Positions 45,666-56,904 of a stretch of 64,000 nt of DNA are shown here, piece by piece (position 1 is the first letter of the stretch; every line of letters starts with the position of its first letter). The notes under the pieces are model-generated. The model saw only the letters and a list, made by a program, of their open reading frames with translations. It did not search any database and had not been told where the DNA came from. Origin of the DNA: Clavulina sp. PMI_390 (lineage: Eukaryota > Basidiomycota > Agaricomycetes > Cantharellales > Hydnaceae); assembly GCA_015039315.1 (NCBI GenBank), contig WIDE01000106.1, positions 1 to 64,000 on the forward strand, given 5' to 3'. A program made the translations under genes and the position numbers.

Positions 45666-46578
45666 CTATAGTCCTCCTTGCGAATTGATATATTTGTTGG
45701 AGTTCTTTTTGGCCTTTTCAGAGATAGCGGCAACTTCTTCGAGAAGTTTCCGGCGTTCTTCCTCAGTCGCCACAGGGGGTTTCTTGAGTTTCTTGGCGAG
45801 AGAACGCGCGCTTTTTTCACCAATGAGCTCGGATAGGTTGATGCCAGACCTCGAGCTGTGCGCCTCGCTGATGATACGCCGAAGGCGGAGGGTCTCGGCT
45901 GCTTCTTGTGCTGATGCCATGGTCCAGCGAAAACGCTTGGGTGGTGGCTCAGCGGAGAGCATCTCTTGGATATCAGCGTCCGAGTATCCGAATGTTTTTG
46001 GACCAAGTTGAGGGAGAGGATGAGAAGTCTGAAGCGCGGAAGTGGGAGGACGATGACGAGATGTGGAACGACTGCTACTTTGGCTAGACGTCTCGCCTGG
46101 CTTCGGAATTGTAGTTGATGGAGCCAAGGAAATTGATGTCAAACGTAAGTTGGAAGTGTTAGTAGAAGCATCGATCGAGTTGGGCGTATCATGGAGAGCA
46201 GTCGACTGGGCGGCCGGGCTGGAGAGAATGGGTTTACGATATAGACGGAGTCCTTCGGTACACAGAGATGAGCTGGAGTGGTCAACATCTTTCCACCACC
46301 AGTCCCACTGCTTAGCAGTCTTTATGCCCGTTGGAATCTGGTGACCATCGATGGCTACAGTGATTAGCTAGCGAGTCGACACCACAGCGTGGACAGTAGT
46401 GAGAATGAAGCGCCTACTGAGGATATCAGGCAGAACATACCATTGGAGTGTATCCTTCAAGTGTGACTCCGAACTCTTCAGCGATTTTTTTACATACGTC
46501 GACGAATCCATAGTCAGACGGGATCTCAATTGTATGACTCAAGTCAGATCCTTCACGGAAGACCTTGACACGAGCCAT
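45666..46578 (-). CDS. Hypothetical protein with ordered N-terminus and helical C-terminus
   Basis: Start ATG 46578 (MARVKVFREGSDLSHTIEIP). The first exon encodes a compact alpha/beta-looking segment (DYGFVDVCKKIAEEFGVTLEGYTP). After an intron the frame continues IDGHQIPTGIKTAKQWDWWWKDVD, a Ser/Thr-rich linker, and a helical basic C-terminus (AETLRLRRIISEAHSSRSG; SLAKKLKKPPVATEEERRKLLEEVAAI). Length is about 270 residues. I do not recognise the family. The exon-1 donor phase was not settled by eye, although the two halves clearly belong together. A small nuclear or cytosolic protein is likely, since no signal or membrane segment is visible. Confidence 0.55.
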
Positions 46579-47808
46579 GGTTGGAGGTGTTTGGAGGTAA
46601 GAGGCAGTGATATGAGTGGAGAATGCGTATAGTGCTGCGATAGGTATAGGTGTAAGGTGATGACGCGCTCTCCGTCACGGCAAGCGCGCTGGCGAGAGGC
46701 GCGCGACGAATAGAGTAAAGAAGGGGTCAAGCCAGCAGCAGACGAAAGGTCCGCAAGCGGGCGTCTCACGGTCCCTGCGTAGACACGGCGACACTAGCGA
46801 AGCGGTAAATGTGAGGCGGGGGGGAGGGGAGAAGGAGTGTTTCGATCGGAGCCAGTTTATGTATGAGGGTTTGTCACCTCTGTGATGTCACGCGTGGCCC
46901 TAGCCCCAACAGTCAGACCTAAGCTCCGATGATTCATCTTAGAACCACCACTTTGGATCTATGCAATGAAATTATACAGGAGGTCTCCTTCCCCATGCCT
47001 TACGTAGTGCGAAGGATGTGCGACTCTGTCCGTTGCCTCTCGGCCTTGTTTTATTTGGAGGTGATTCGACTACCCCTGAAGCTCAGATCCTGTTCTCGAC
47101 TCCTCAGTAGCTTCTTTCTGTCACAAGGAACCATCATCACCATTGCCAAGAGGCGTACAAGCTCATCACCTTCGGTCCATGGCGTGGCAGCACTGGGCAT
47201 GACAGAGACTGGCATTGAGTACAATCAATCCAGGGATATCGTAACTGCGAAGGCGACATCGGTGCGGTCGACTACTTATTATCATTATAAAATAATTCAT
47301 CATGATCTCCTTCGGTTGAAGGTTGATCCAATCCGACACATTCCTGGTTAGACGGGCATCCAGACGAGCGCGACACAATCACTCACTTGTTCACCCATAC
47401 TTCTATATGTGGCATTGAAAGACGCCCAATCTAGAAAAGTGAGCTTAAAGATCGATTGCACTCGATGACTTGGAAGGCCGTGGTGACTCTTTGTTGGTGG
47501 AAAGAATATGCCGAAGACTACAGGAAGCAAATTATCCAGCCCAGCTGATGAAAATCCTCGAAAACTTGGCGATCAGATATTCGTATGGCTCTGGGGCCTA
47601 GTTGTAGGTCACGGTGACCCTCAGAGAGTGTGCTGGTGGAAGCGCTGAGCTCAAGGCCAAACACGAGACAACACCGCGCCTCAATCTTCTCACTCTCATC
47701 ACGCGATAGCATCGAGGCCACTGGTGGCCTCAACATCCAAAGTAAGCATCGTGTATCGACTACGGACAACTCTTATGCTTATCTATGCTCCCTCAAGATC
47801 ACTCGAAT
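46579..47808. other. Intergenic between two divergent genes, no feature seen
   Basis: Promoter DNA for the minus-strand gene at the left and the plus-strand gene at the right. No ORF or RNA gene supported. Confidence 0.4.
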
Positions 47809-49220
47809 ATGAAACCAATCTCCCTTTTCGCCTTTGCTGCTACCCTTGGTAAGACCGCAGCAGCGCCTTTGATGCCTCTCTCCAAGTGATCGAGTGCTAA
47901 TGGATCCAACCTTTTTATGGTCGCTTTTCTTCCTCGTTTAACTTGGCATGGGTAGCTGTCCAATGTCTTAATGTCAACGCCGCCCCTGTTGGCGTGGTCG
48001 TTGTGACTCACATCAACGGCAAGGAGAGCCGAGTCCTTGTTCCCGTCGCGGACGACGAGACGGATCCCGAGAACATCCGCAACATCATCAAGCCACTTAT
48101 CTTCCCGCTTCCTCCTACCACTGAGAGTGATAAACTCAAGGAGGGTGCGAAGGATCTCTTCTGGATCGCGGGTGGCGCTCCTGGCATTCAAGCCCCTCCC
48201 CCGCACATCATCGACGGACCCCATCCTCACCCTCATGGAGTCCATCTTCTTCCTCCTCAGCTCAATGGAAAGAAGCCTTGCGGCCAGAAGACTGGCCGCG
48301 TCCATGGCTTCAAGGCCGCCATGGCTCATAAGATGCACCGTCTGATGAACAGACTTCGTGCGATGTTCGGTCTCCCTCCCGTCAAGTTCCATCATGTCCA
48401 TTTGGCTCACCACGGTCACAAGGAGGAGATGGGAGTCAAGGTCTTGGAGGCCGGCGATGCTCCTCACCCACATCCCCATCATCACCATCACCACGGCCAA
48501 GAGCAACGAACCTCTGATGCATTCTGGCCCCGCTTCGTCCATGCCATGCAATCCCTTGGGTAAGTACCTCTCTGTCTCTGCAGTAATTTTTTTTTCCGAA
48601 TCTTCCTCTGACCAAATCTTTGCTCTAATGATCATAATCGTCACTCTAGTCCTTGGGAGGGACGCGCCGTGACGTTCGTTGTCGGCCTCGGCATTGGCTC
48701 GCTCATCCGCATGGTCGTTGTTCTTATCATCCTCGCCGTCCGCGGTCGCAAGGCCTTCAAGAATGGTCGCTGCGCTCGTGCCCGTGCCGCCCGTGCTGCG
48801 CGTCGTGCAGCTCGCCGCGGCGCAACTGCCGAGGAAGTTGAGGCCCTCATTGCTCCTCCTCCTGCGTACACCTCTGGTTCGGCCCCCGCTCCTGAGAAGA
48901 AGACTCCCTTGAAGACCCTCAAGGATATCCTCACTGTTCAATATACTGAGGGCGCCTTGATCGTCGTCTGGTCCGAACGGTAAGTTTTGATATTGACAAA
49001 CTCCCGTGATCCTATATTGATATTGTTCCATAGTGATAGCGCGGAGATCCACAGTACCCCTGCCAGTGAATTCCACGGCATGTATCCTCAGGAGGTTCGT
49101 CCGTTTGTACTGTTACTCTTGTGCACTGAGCTCACGTAGCACTCTTCAATCCAGCTTATCAAGTTCTACGAGTCCAACCTCAAGTGGAAGGCCGAAGAGG
49201 TCCACGAGACTCACCAGTAG
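47809..49220 (+). CDS. Secreted/type I membrane protein with His-rich region
   Basis: Start ATG 47809. The first exon encodes MKPISLFAFAATL, joined across a short intron to AWVAVQCLNVNAAP: a typical signal peptide. The extracellular part contains several His/Pro clusters (DGPHPHPHGVHLLPPQ, KFHHVHLAHHGHKEE, APHPHPHHHHHHGQEQ). One membrane segment follows, VTFVVGLGIGSLIRMVVVLIILAV, then a strongly basic Ala/Arg stretch (ARARAARAARRAARRG) that fits the cytosolic stop-transfer side. The cytosolic tail ends LIKFYESNLKWKAEEVHETHQ. Four or five exons. No family recognised. His clusters may bind metal ions; that is inference only. Confidence 0.8.
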
Positions 49221-49916
49221 ATCGTCATTCAAGCATGACAACCGCTATCTGACCTTTCCGCCGTCCTATCTACCACTGACCTTTCGATATCTCTCTTGTC
49301 TTTTTGCCGCCTATTATGGCTGGCCCGTCGGACTTGTTTCTAATACTAACCACACTCGTTTATTTTGCAACGGTCTTCACACAAGTTTTTATCGGTGATT
49401 TCACTTATCGGTATGATAATGTGTTGACTGTGCTGCTTATTCTGCCTTGCTGCGTTCTACGGCTCCCTGCTCTTTGATAGTCTGATTCTGTATCCCTAAT
49501 CCTTACCTACCAAAAAATAAAAATACACATTGCAGGAGAGTGTAGTGAATTAACGCGCTGAGGAAAACGATGCAGGGAGGATTTGACAGGGTCCCATGAT
49601 CAGAAAGGGGAAGAATCACGTTTCCACGATCCTCATCCCCACCCTACCTGCATTCCTAGGCTACAGTATCAATATGCTACTTTCTTTGCGATTGCAGCAT
49701 TTTTTGCAGTGTCGTTGGGTCCAATGCCACTCAGATTCCCACGGCCTCTCGGAAATCGCGAGAAGGATCTCGAACAAGTTTTTTACTCCCTCCCTCCCCA
49801 GCCCCATCTACAAAAGGCGGACCTCAGAAACTTGTTTCTGAATCTGTTTTAACTTCTTTTGGCCCCTTACGACACTCTACGTTTAGACTTTTCTTTACCA
49901 AACCGCTTTATTGAGG
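49221..49916. other. Intergenic, hsp110 promoter at right end
   Basis: 3' region of the His-rich gene, then the promoter of the chaperone gene with a candidate heat shock element at 49751-49773. No ORF supported. Confidence 0.45.
49751..49773 (+). promoter_or_regulatory. Candidate step-type heat shock element upstream of hsp110
   Basis: Three GAA triplets sit exactly 10 bp apart (49751, 49761, 49771), about 145-165 bp before the start codon. This matches the spacing of step-type elements bound by heat shock factor. The intervening inverted TTC slots are imperfect (CGC and ATC). Confidence 0.45.
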
Positions 49917-52631
49917 ATGGCGAGTGTTGTCGGCATCGATTTCGGCGCCTTGGCGAGCAAGGTACGTTGCGCCTCGATCGAGCACGAGATCGAAGGAACA
50001 CCTAGGATCAAAGACTCACTGGATTATCCATTGGAACTTTTCATCTCTTCTAGATCGGTGTTGCGCGTAAAAAGGGTATCGATATCATCTTGAACGAGTC
50101 CTCGACTCGAGCGACACCGTGAGTGCCGCTTCGTTTCCCCTCTCACACTTGACCGCAGAACCCCATATACTTTCAGCTGTCATGAAAAGTCAAGCTGACG
50201 CTTTTTTCCAAATTTCTCTAGATCCCTCGTGTCTTTCGGGCTGAAGCAGCGTGCCATCGGTGAGGCCGCGAAAACACTCGAGACTAGCAACTACAAAAAC
50301 ACGATCGGCTCCCTTAAGCGGCTGATTGGGCGGAAACTATCGGAGCCAGATGTCGATGAGATTGAGCGAAAGTACATCACTGCTAATCTCATCGATATCA
50401 GTGGCACAGTTGGCGTCAAGGTGTGTATCGTATTTTTTGGCCCCGTATGCAGCCGCGGCCTCTTCGAAACCTCCTTCTGACCACTCTTATGACTCCTGCT
50501 ATATCTGCGCTGTATACGTTTAGGTCAACTATCTCGGAGAGCCCCATGATTTTACCGCCACCCAATTAGTGGCGATGTACCTGGGCAAGCTGCGAGATAT
50601 CGCGTCAAATGAGCTCAAATCCCCGGTCTCCGATGTCGTGATTGCCGTACCTGGCTGGTTCACCGAAATTCAACGGAGAGCACTCTACGATGCCGCTCTA
50701 ATTGCTGGCCTTAACCCCCTCCGCCTCATCAACGACTCCACAGCTGTCGCATTCAGCTACGGTATCACCAAGAACGATCTCCCCGACGTTGAGGAGGCTC
50801 CTCGGAATGTGGTCTTCGTCGATGTCGGCCACTCCAACTACACTGTCTCTGTGGTTGCCTTCAACAAGGGTCAATTGGTGGTCAAAGCCACCACCTACAA
50901 TGCAAACCTCGGTGGGCGCAACATCGACTACGCCCTCGTCAGACATTTCGCCGAGGAATTCAAGACCAAGTACAAGATCGATGTGCTCTCAAACCCCAAG
51001 GCGACCTTCCGTCTTGCCGCGGCGTGCGAGAAGCTCAAGAAGATTTTGTCCGCCAACAGTGATGCGCCGCTATCTGTCGAATCGATCATGAACGATATCG
51101 ATGCATCCTCCAAGCTCTCTCGCGAGCAGCTGGAGGGCCTCATCCCCGAGGTCCTTGCTGGTGTTATCCCTCCCATCGAGCAGGCCTTGAACGAGGCAGA
51201 CCTCAAGCCTGAGGAAATCCACTCCATCGAGCTTGTTGGTGGATCATCCCGTGTCCCCGCCATCCGCGAGCGCATCAAAGCGTTCTTTGGCGGCAAGACC
51301 CTCTCCACCACGCTCAACGCTGATGAGGCTGTTGCACGTGGCGCCACATTCTCGTGCGCCCAGCAGAGCCCTGCTTTCCGTCTCAAGGAGTTCAACATCT
51401 CCGACGTCAATGCTTACCCTGTTCGTATCCAATGGGAGCGCGCCCCTGGTGACCTCGACGAGGATGACACGGAGCTCCTCGTCTTCCCTCGCGGGAACGC
51501 TATCCCAAGCACCAAGATCCTCACGTTCTCTCGTCAAGCGACGTTTGATCTCGAGGCGGTGTACCTCGATGGGCCAGAGCAGCCCGTCCCCAAGAAGATG
51601 AGCCCGTGGTTGGGCAAGGTGACTGTGAAGGATCCCGCTGCCGGCTCTGGTGCGCTGACAACCGTCAAGGTCAAGTTGCGCATGAATGCCAATGGGACGT
51701 TCTCGTTTGAGGACGCGTGGGCCCAGGAAGACGCTGAGCCTGAGGAGCCGGCTGCCCCACCTGCGGATGGTGCTGCTCCAGAGGCCCCGAAGAAGAAGGT
51801 TGTGAAGCGCAAGCTTGGCATCGTGGCGACGGGTCTCGCTGGCGAGTCAGCTACTATCCTAAGCCTGAGGGAGGTGGAAAACAGTATGCACGCAGCCGAT
51901 AAGCTTGTTGCTGATACTGAGGTAAATCCCGGCTTCACAAGTTTTGTCGCAAGCATAGATGACTAATCGCCGGTATTCCTGTTCTATAGGATCGCAAGAA
52001 CGCCCTCGAGGAGTACGTTTATGATATGCGCGCCAAGCTTGACGGCAAGTATGCGCAATACGCCACCGCTGCTGAGAAGGAGAAGCTGCTCGCCCAGCTG
52101 TCCGAGGCTGAGGAATGGCTGTACACTGAGGAGGGCGAGGACGCGACCAAGTCGGCGTACGTTTCCCGCCTCGACGCACTCCTCGTCCTCGGTGGCCCCA
52201 TCGCGAAGCGCTGGACAGAGCACGAGAACCGACCCAAGATGCTCTCTGCCCTGCGTGAGACGATCAATACCTACATGCACCAGGCGACTTCGGGTGAGGA
52301 GCGTTGGGACCACATCGACGCCAAGGACAAGGAGAGCGTTGTCGAGAAGGCGGCGCTTATCCAGAAGTGGGTCGATGACAATGTTGCGCGCCAAGCTGAG
52401 CGCCCGCTCAACGTTGACCCGATCCTCAAGGAGGAGGAGATCGAGAAGAAGAGGCAGGAGCTGATCTATTTCGCCACGCCTATCATGAGCAAGTTGAAGC
52501 CCAAACCAAAGACGACTGTTGAGACACCTGGCGGCGGAACTGGGACCAATACCCCGAACCCAGAACCCCAGGCACCTCCTCAGGAGGCTCCTGCCGAGGA
52601 CAGCGGGCCAACGGAGATGGACGTGGACTGA
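49917..52631 (+). CDS. SSE1: Hsp110/Sse1-type chaperone (nucleotide exchange factor for Hsp70)
   Basis: Hsp110 proteins release ADP from cytosolic Hsp70 and hold unfolded clients. Start ATG 49917 (MASVVGIDFGALASK). Introns at 49962-50053, 50119-50221, 50421-50523 and 51922-51989 keep frame. The ATPase domain has SLVSFGLKQRAIGEAA, VIAVPGWFTEIQRRALYDAA, LINDSTAVAFSYGI, VVFVDVGHSNYTVSV and IELVGGSSRVPAIRE. Hsp110-specific features are GIDFGALAS in place of GIDLGTT, the long acidic loop in the beta domain (EDAEPEEPAAPP), and a long helical C-terminus ending SGPTEMDVD. The length, about 770 aa, fits Sse1. It is convergent with ARP6, with a 262-bp gap. Confidence 0.95.
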
Positions 52632-52893
52632 AACACAGCGCCCTAGACTTTTCGTGTTCACTCCTTCCTTCTTTCTCCTTTATCTTCATACATTCATTCT
52701 TCGATCTCAGCTTGCCCAGTTTACTCTGATTCGAGTCTGATCAGTCTCTATCTCATGGTCCTTGTTTGTATATGTCATCATAGTGAAGTAAAATGCATGC
52801 CTGTGATTATCTATCATCAAGAGCCTTGCGACATGGAAGCAACATAATGATTTCAATCGATCCCTAGTACCAATGAGAGTGAGAGAGGAAACA

Positions 52894-55368
52894 TCATTCT
52901 TCTCGGTTTTTTCTGGCTGCCCTCCTCGCCTCCCTAGACTGTCGATCAGCCTCACTCCTTGCTTGTGCGGCTGCAGCGAGCTCAGCATTCCGCTTCTCAG
53001 CAGCAGCCTTGTTCTCCGCGCGTGCGCTCCGATACTGAGGTTTAGCGGCACCCTTACCAGCAGGTGTAGGCACATCATGCGATTCCTCTTCTTCCTCCAC
53101 AGCCTCGCCTTCTTCCTCTTGCCCGTCCACCGACATGGCCATAGAGGTGCGTTTCGCGACGCCAGCGCCAGAAGCCCTGCCTCCCGCAGCACCTCGAACT
53201 CTTCCACGAGTCCGCGCCTTTCCACGCCCTCGACCACGGCCGCCCCGCCCACGTCTCGGGGTATCACCATCGTCATCCTCGTCGTCATCTTCCTCGTCCT
53301 CTTCGTCTCCTTCATCTTCGTCGACGTGGGTCTTATCCTTGGCAGTGCGCGATGCTTTCGACGATTTACGATCCTCTTCGCCGTCAACATCCATCGCATC
53401 GTCGTCATCAGCATCACCCTCAGTAGATGAGCGATCCCTGTCACCACTGCCTTCGCGATGCGCCAGGTTGGCTCTCTTGAATTTCTTCAGACACGCGTTA
53501 CTCCCACCCTCTTCGTACTCGGCTTTCGTGACGGACAGAGATGCGAACTGGGCTTTCTGGGTGGAGGCAAATTTATGTGCAGCGTGATAGGCCGCTGTAA
53601 TGGGACTGGTGAAGACGAAGTAAGAACAATGAGCATACCAATGGCGTAAAACGGAGAAATCCACCCAAGAGGAGAAGGGGTGCTTACTCGCTCGCTTTGT
53701 ACAGCCCCACTTTGTGTTCTGGAGGTGCAAGGGCACGTAGCTCCATCTCTCTGGACCCGCCAGACCAGAAGTTTGTTATTAACGATTAAGATCTGCGAAT
53801 CGATCCGTGAAAAACGATGGAGACCTACAATCGAGTCTCTATTCCAGGTATATTGAAATTCCCTCCAATCAACCCGATATTTGCCCAGAACAGCCCTTGA
53901 AGGTCCTCCGGCAAGGAGGTAATAGACGCTGCGATGGTCCTCGGAAGGCCCGCTTGGTCAAGACCTAAAGTTAGATTAAAGAAAATAGTCAACGACTGCG
54001 GATCTTCAGGCCTAATGGTTTCCGCGAGCAGGACCGACCAATATCAGAAGGATGGAACAACACTTCGGGTACCGTGAATCGCTCATTACTCATATACAAA
54101 ACGGCATCATCGATAGTGGCCTGTTTGCGAGCTGGTGGGAGAGGCATCCCAGGAATGGGATTCAGGGGTGTCTCTACGTCAACTGGGCTAGGTTCTCGTG
54201 GTGTCGCGTTTGGTCCTTTGCGAATGTATCCAGCTCGATTGGCGCTGAAGTCTGGGAGCACGTATTCTTGTACGATGGGGTTTTTGCGTGAGTTGACTCT
54301 TTGAGTAGGAGAGGGAGGGAGCTCGTTAGGGTGGATGATTGTCGCGCGAGTGAAGAATTGAGCTCACTGTGTGGCCTCGAGATCCTGCGTAAAGGTATTC
54401 GAGACATAACAACACTTTTCTTTTACTTCGTTCATCACATATGTGTGCTCCATCATATCCCAGTGCCGGAAAGAAACAATTTCCTTGAGATGGTTCGTGA
54501 GGAGCTTGCCACCGATATCAATTCTGCATGGTCTCTGGAGGTTAGGAGGCTAGTGGGAGAGAGACAAAATGACTGACCTTCTGACGCTACTCCACACAAT
54601 GCTTCCGCTCATTATTGGGATGACATGAGTGAATGAGAAACCCGAATCGACGATGACACAACATTCAGGTGCTGGCTGGTTTGGCTCCTTGAATAAATCA
54701 CCATAGGGTGCTAGTGCAGCGGCTGCAGATAATGAGGAAAAAATTCAGAATCTATCACTTCTAAGGGGGCTGTGTACTAACGGGGACATCGGAAGTATGA
54801 TTTGAACTGGTACTCCTCAAAGACCAGCTGGTCATAAGTCTCTTGTACGACGGGGAGGTTGAAAGGAGGCTCAGTCACTAACAGAGAAAGGGAGCGAGGC
54901 GTCAACTAGGCGGGTCGTCAGACTTTAGATCGAAGGGGGATTTTGTAGTGTTCAACATCAAGGATGGAGGATGACCTACGTTCAAGCAATCGGACGAGAA
55001 GGTCTTGTCCCAGACGGCTTTCTCCACATCCCAGTCCGTTAAGATCCCCTAAAAGTAAAATATTCAGTGTTTTATAATCCAACTGTGGCACAAATAATCA
55101 GTAGAACCTTTTCAAATGGTCGCCGATAGTACAGTCCAAAGAAGTCTTTGCACAACTCGATCTCATGTCCAATGTATAATTTGGAACCGGCGGCGCCTTT
55201 AGGTTTGACAACAGAGTTCGATATGATTCTAGCGCGCGATTTTGTTTATACTTTGGCTATGGTCCCATCGTCCCCGAGAACATACCTTGGGGCAACATCC
55301 TCGGTGGACAGTCCAGCCTTAATGGATGACCCGCCATTGTCGAGGATCAAGACGGGTGCGGTGGGCAT
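52894..55368 (-). CDS. ARP6: Actin-related protein 6 (SWR1 complex) with long charged C-terminal extension
   Basis: Arp6 is a nuclear actin-related subunit of SWR1, which deposits H2A.Z. Start ATG 55368 ([21 protein letters not shown]). Many short introns. Then [114 protein letters not shown] sequence and [18 protein letters not shown]. The actin fold normally ends about there. Here the frame stays open for roughly 180 more residues: acidic ([15 protein letters not shown]), then [21 protein letters not shown], then a Lys/Ala/Arg/Glu helix to the stop at 52894. The extension is in the same exon. It is divergent from the MRM2-type gene, 190 bp away. Confidence 0.9.
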
Positions 55369-55558
55369 ATATTACCAGAGGTGTGGTTTAATGGTCCAGG
55401 TAGATATAAACCTGGTTCTCTGTAACAAGAGGAGGAGAACACACAGAGGGCACAGTCGAGGCAGCTGGAGAAGCAACTGCTTCTGTGACTTGTGACTCGG
55501 CCCCGAAGCCCCGTCACAAAGTCACCGTGCCACCAACTTTTCCCTTCCTCGCTCTCTC
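55369..55558. promoter_or_regulatory. Short shared promoter between ARP6 and the MRM2-type gene
   Basis: Start codons of the two divergent genes are 190 bp apart, so they must share upstream DNA. No TATA box stands out. Confidence 0.45.
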
Positions 55559-56473
55559 ATGGCTTTTCTATCTCGAACCGGCCCCTCACTTCTCCCTCGT
55601 CTATCTCGAAATACCTCTTCCCTTAATTCACTTCGCTACGGGTCAACCTCTTCAAATCAGTGGCTTCAGCGACAAGCCAATGACTCCTTCGTCCGTCAGC
55701 GAAACGCGGATGCCTTTCGCTCGCGGAGCGCATACAAACTCCAGGAAATCGACCGAAAGTTCCACATCCTCCGAAAGAGTAGTGTCGTAATAGACCTTGG
55801 TGCAGCCCCTGGAGGCTGGTCCGAGTATGTTGCACATGTACTACGCGCTGGACGGCGACAATCCGAGCCTGAATCCGAATCCGAATCCGAATCCGGGGTG
55901 GTTTCCGGTGAATACGATGTGGGCTCCCCGTCACCTCCAGAAAAGGGCTATCTTCCTCCCAAAATAATTGCTGTGGATCTCCTGCCTATTGAACCCATCG
56001 CGGGTGTCTCTGCTATCAAGGGGAACTTCCTATCTCGCAACATATACCTGACTCTCCTTGGGAAGCTTGGGGATCGGTATGTTGATGTTGTACTTTCAGA
56101 CATGTGCGCCAACATGTCGGGAAATAGAGAGAGCGATATTGCTAGCTCATTGGAGCTCTGCACGGCAGCCCTGACATTTGCCCAGCGACACTTTGGATCA
56201 CGGATACCAAGAGGACCCGGGAAAGGGACGAAGACTACGCTGGTGTAAGTTGCCTGGGTCTCCCTGTTGATTCTACTATACTGCTTGCATATTCTTTGCT
56301 TACCCACTTTCATCTCCAGCATGAAGTACTTCGCTGATCCCGAGTTCGACACATTCAAGAAGACATGCGCTCAGTTCTTCGAGCGCGTGGAGGTGTTCAA
56401 ACCAAAATCCTCACGCGCAGAGTCAAGTGAAATGTACCTTATTTGTTCACATTATCGTGATGCCGGTGAGTAG
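55559..56473 (+). CDS. MRM2: MRM2-type (FtsJ/RrmJ) rRNA 2'-O-methyltransferase, likely mitochondrial
   Basis: This family methylates a uridine ribose in the large mitochondrial rRNA. Start ATG 55559. The N-terminus MAFLSRTGPSLLPRLSRNTSS is basic and hydroxylated, like a mitochondrial presequence. RrmJ features follow: FRSRSAYKLQEID (catalytic Lys), VVIDLGAAPGGWSEY (SAM motif I), IIAVDLLPI, VVLSDMCANMSGN (catalytic Asp), then after one intron MKYFADPEF and PKSSRAESSEMYLIC (catalytic Glu). About 280 aa, the usual size. Between motifs I and II lies an insert with SEPESESESESG, encoded by a GAATCC hexamer repeat. The last codons read RDAGE then TAG, which overlaps a GTGAGT sequence, so a further exon is possible. 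Confidence 0.88.
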
Positions 56474-56904
56474 TGTTTTCCTGTCCTTCGCTATTCTGTC
56501 TTCGCCTCGGCCCTTCCACCATCAAGACAATGTCTTGTCATCAGTCCTAGCAGACGCGCAACAGAGGAAGCCGAATAATATGGAAATTATAATGTCCATG
56601 TCCGTCTAGCTGTCGTACAAGTGATTAAATTGAACTGACATGCGAAAACAAAACTCATAATCATGCAAACGGTTGGGTATGATCAGGATACAAGGGCGCC
56701 AGATGGGGGGGATTAGGGCTGGAGGTGAACCCGCCAAACGAAAGCAGAGTGGCAGTAACAAGAGCATAGATAGGTGAAGAACAATAGACACAACAGGAAG
56801 ATAGGTAGAGTTAGCATGGCCGAACTAGATGAGACGGATATTTATCACATACTTTATTACTCTAATTGCGCAATCGATGCTCTTCTTCCCTGCCTATCTC
56901 TCAC
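56474..56904. other. Convergent 3' regions, no gene seen
   Basis: 3' ends of the MRM2-type gene and of the NIPA gene meet here. No ORF supported. Confidence 0.4.
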
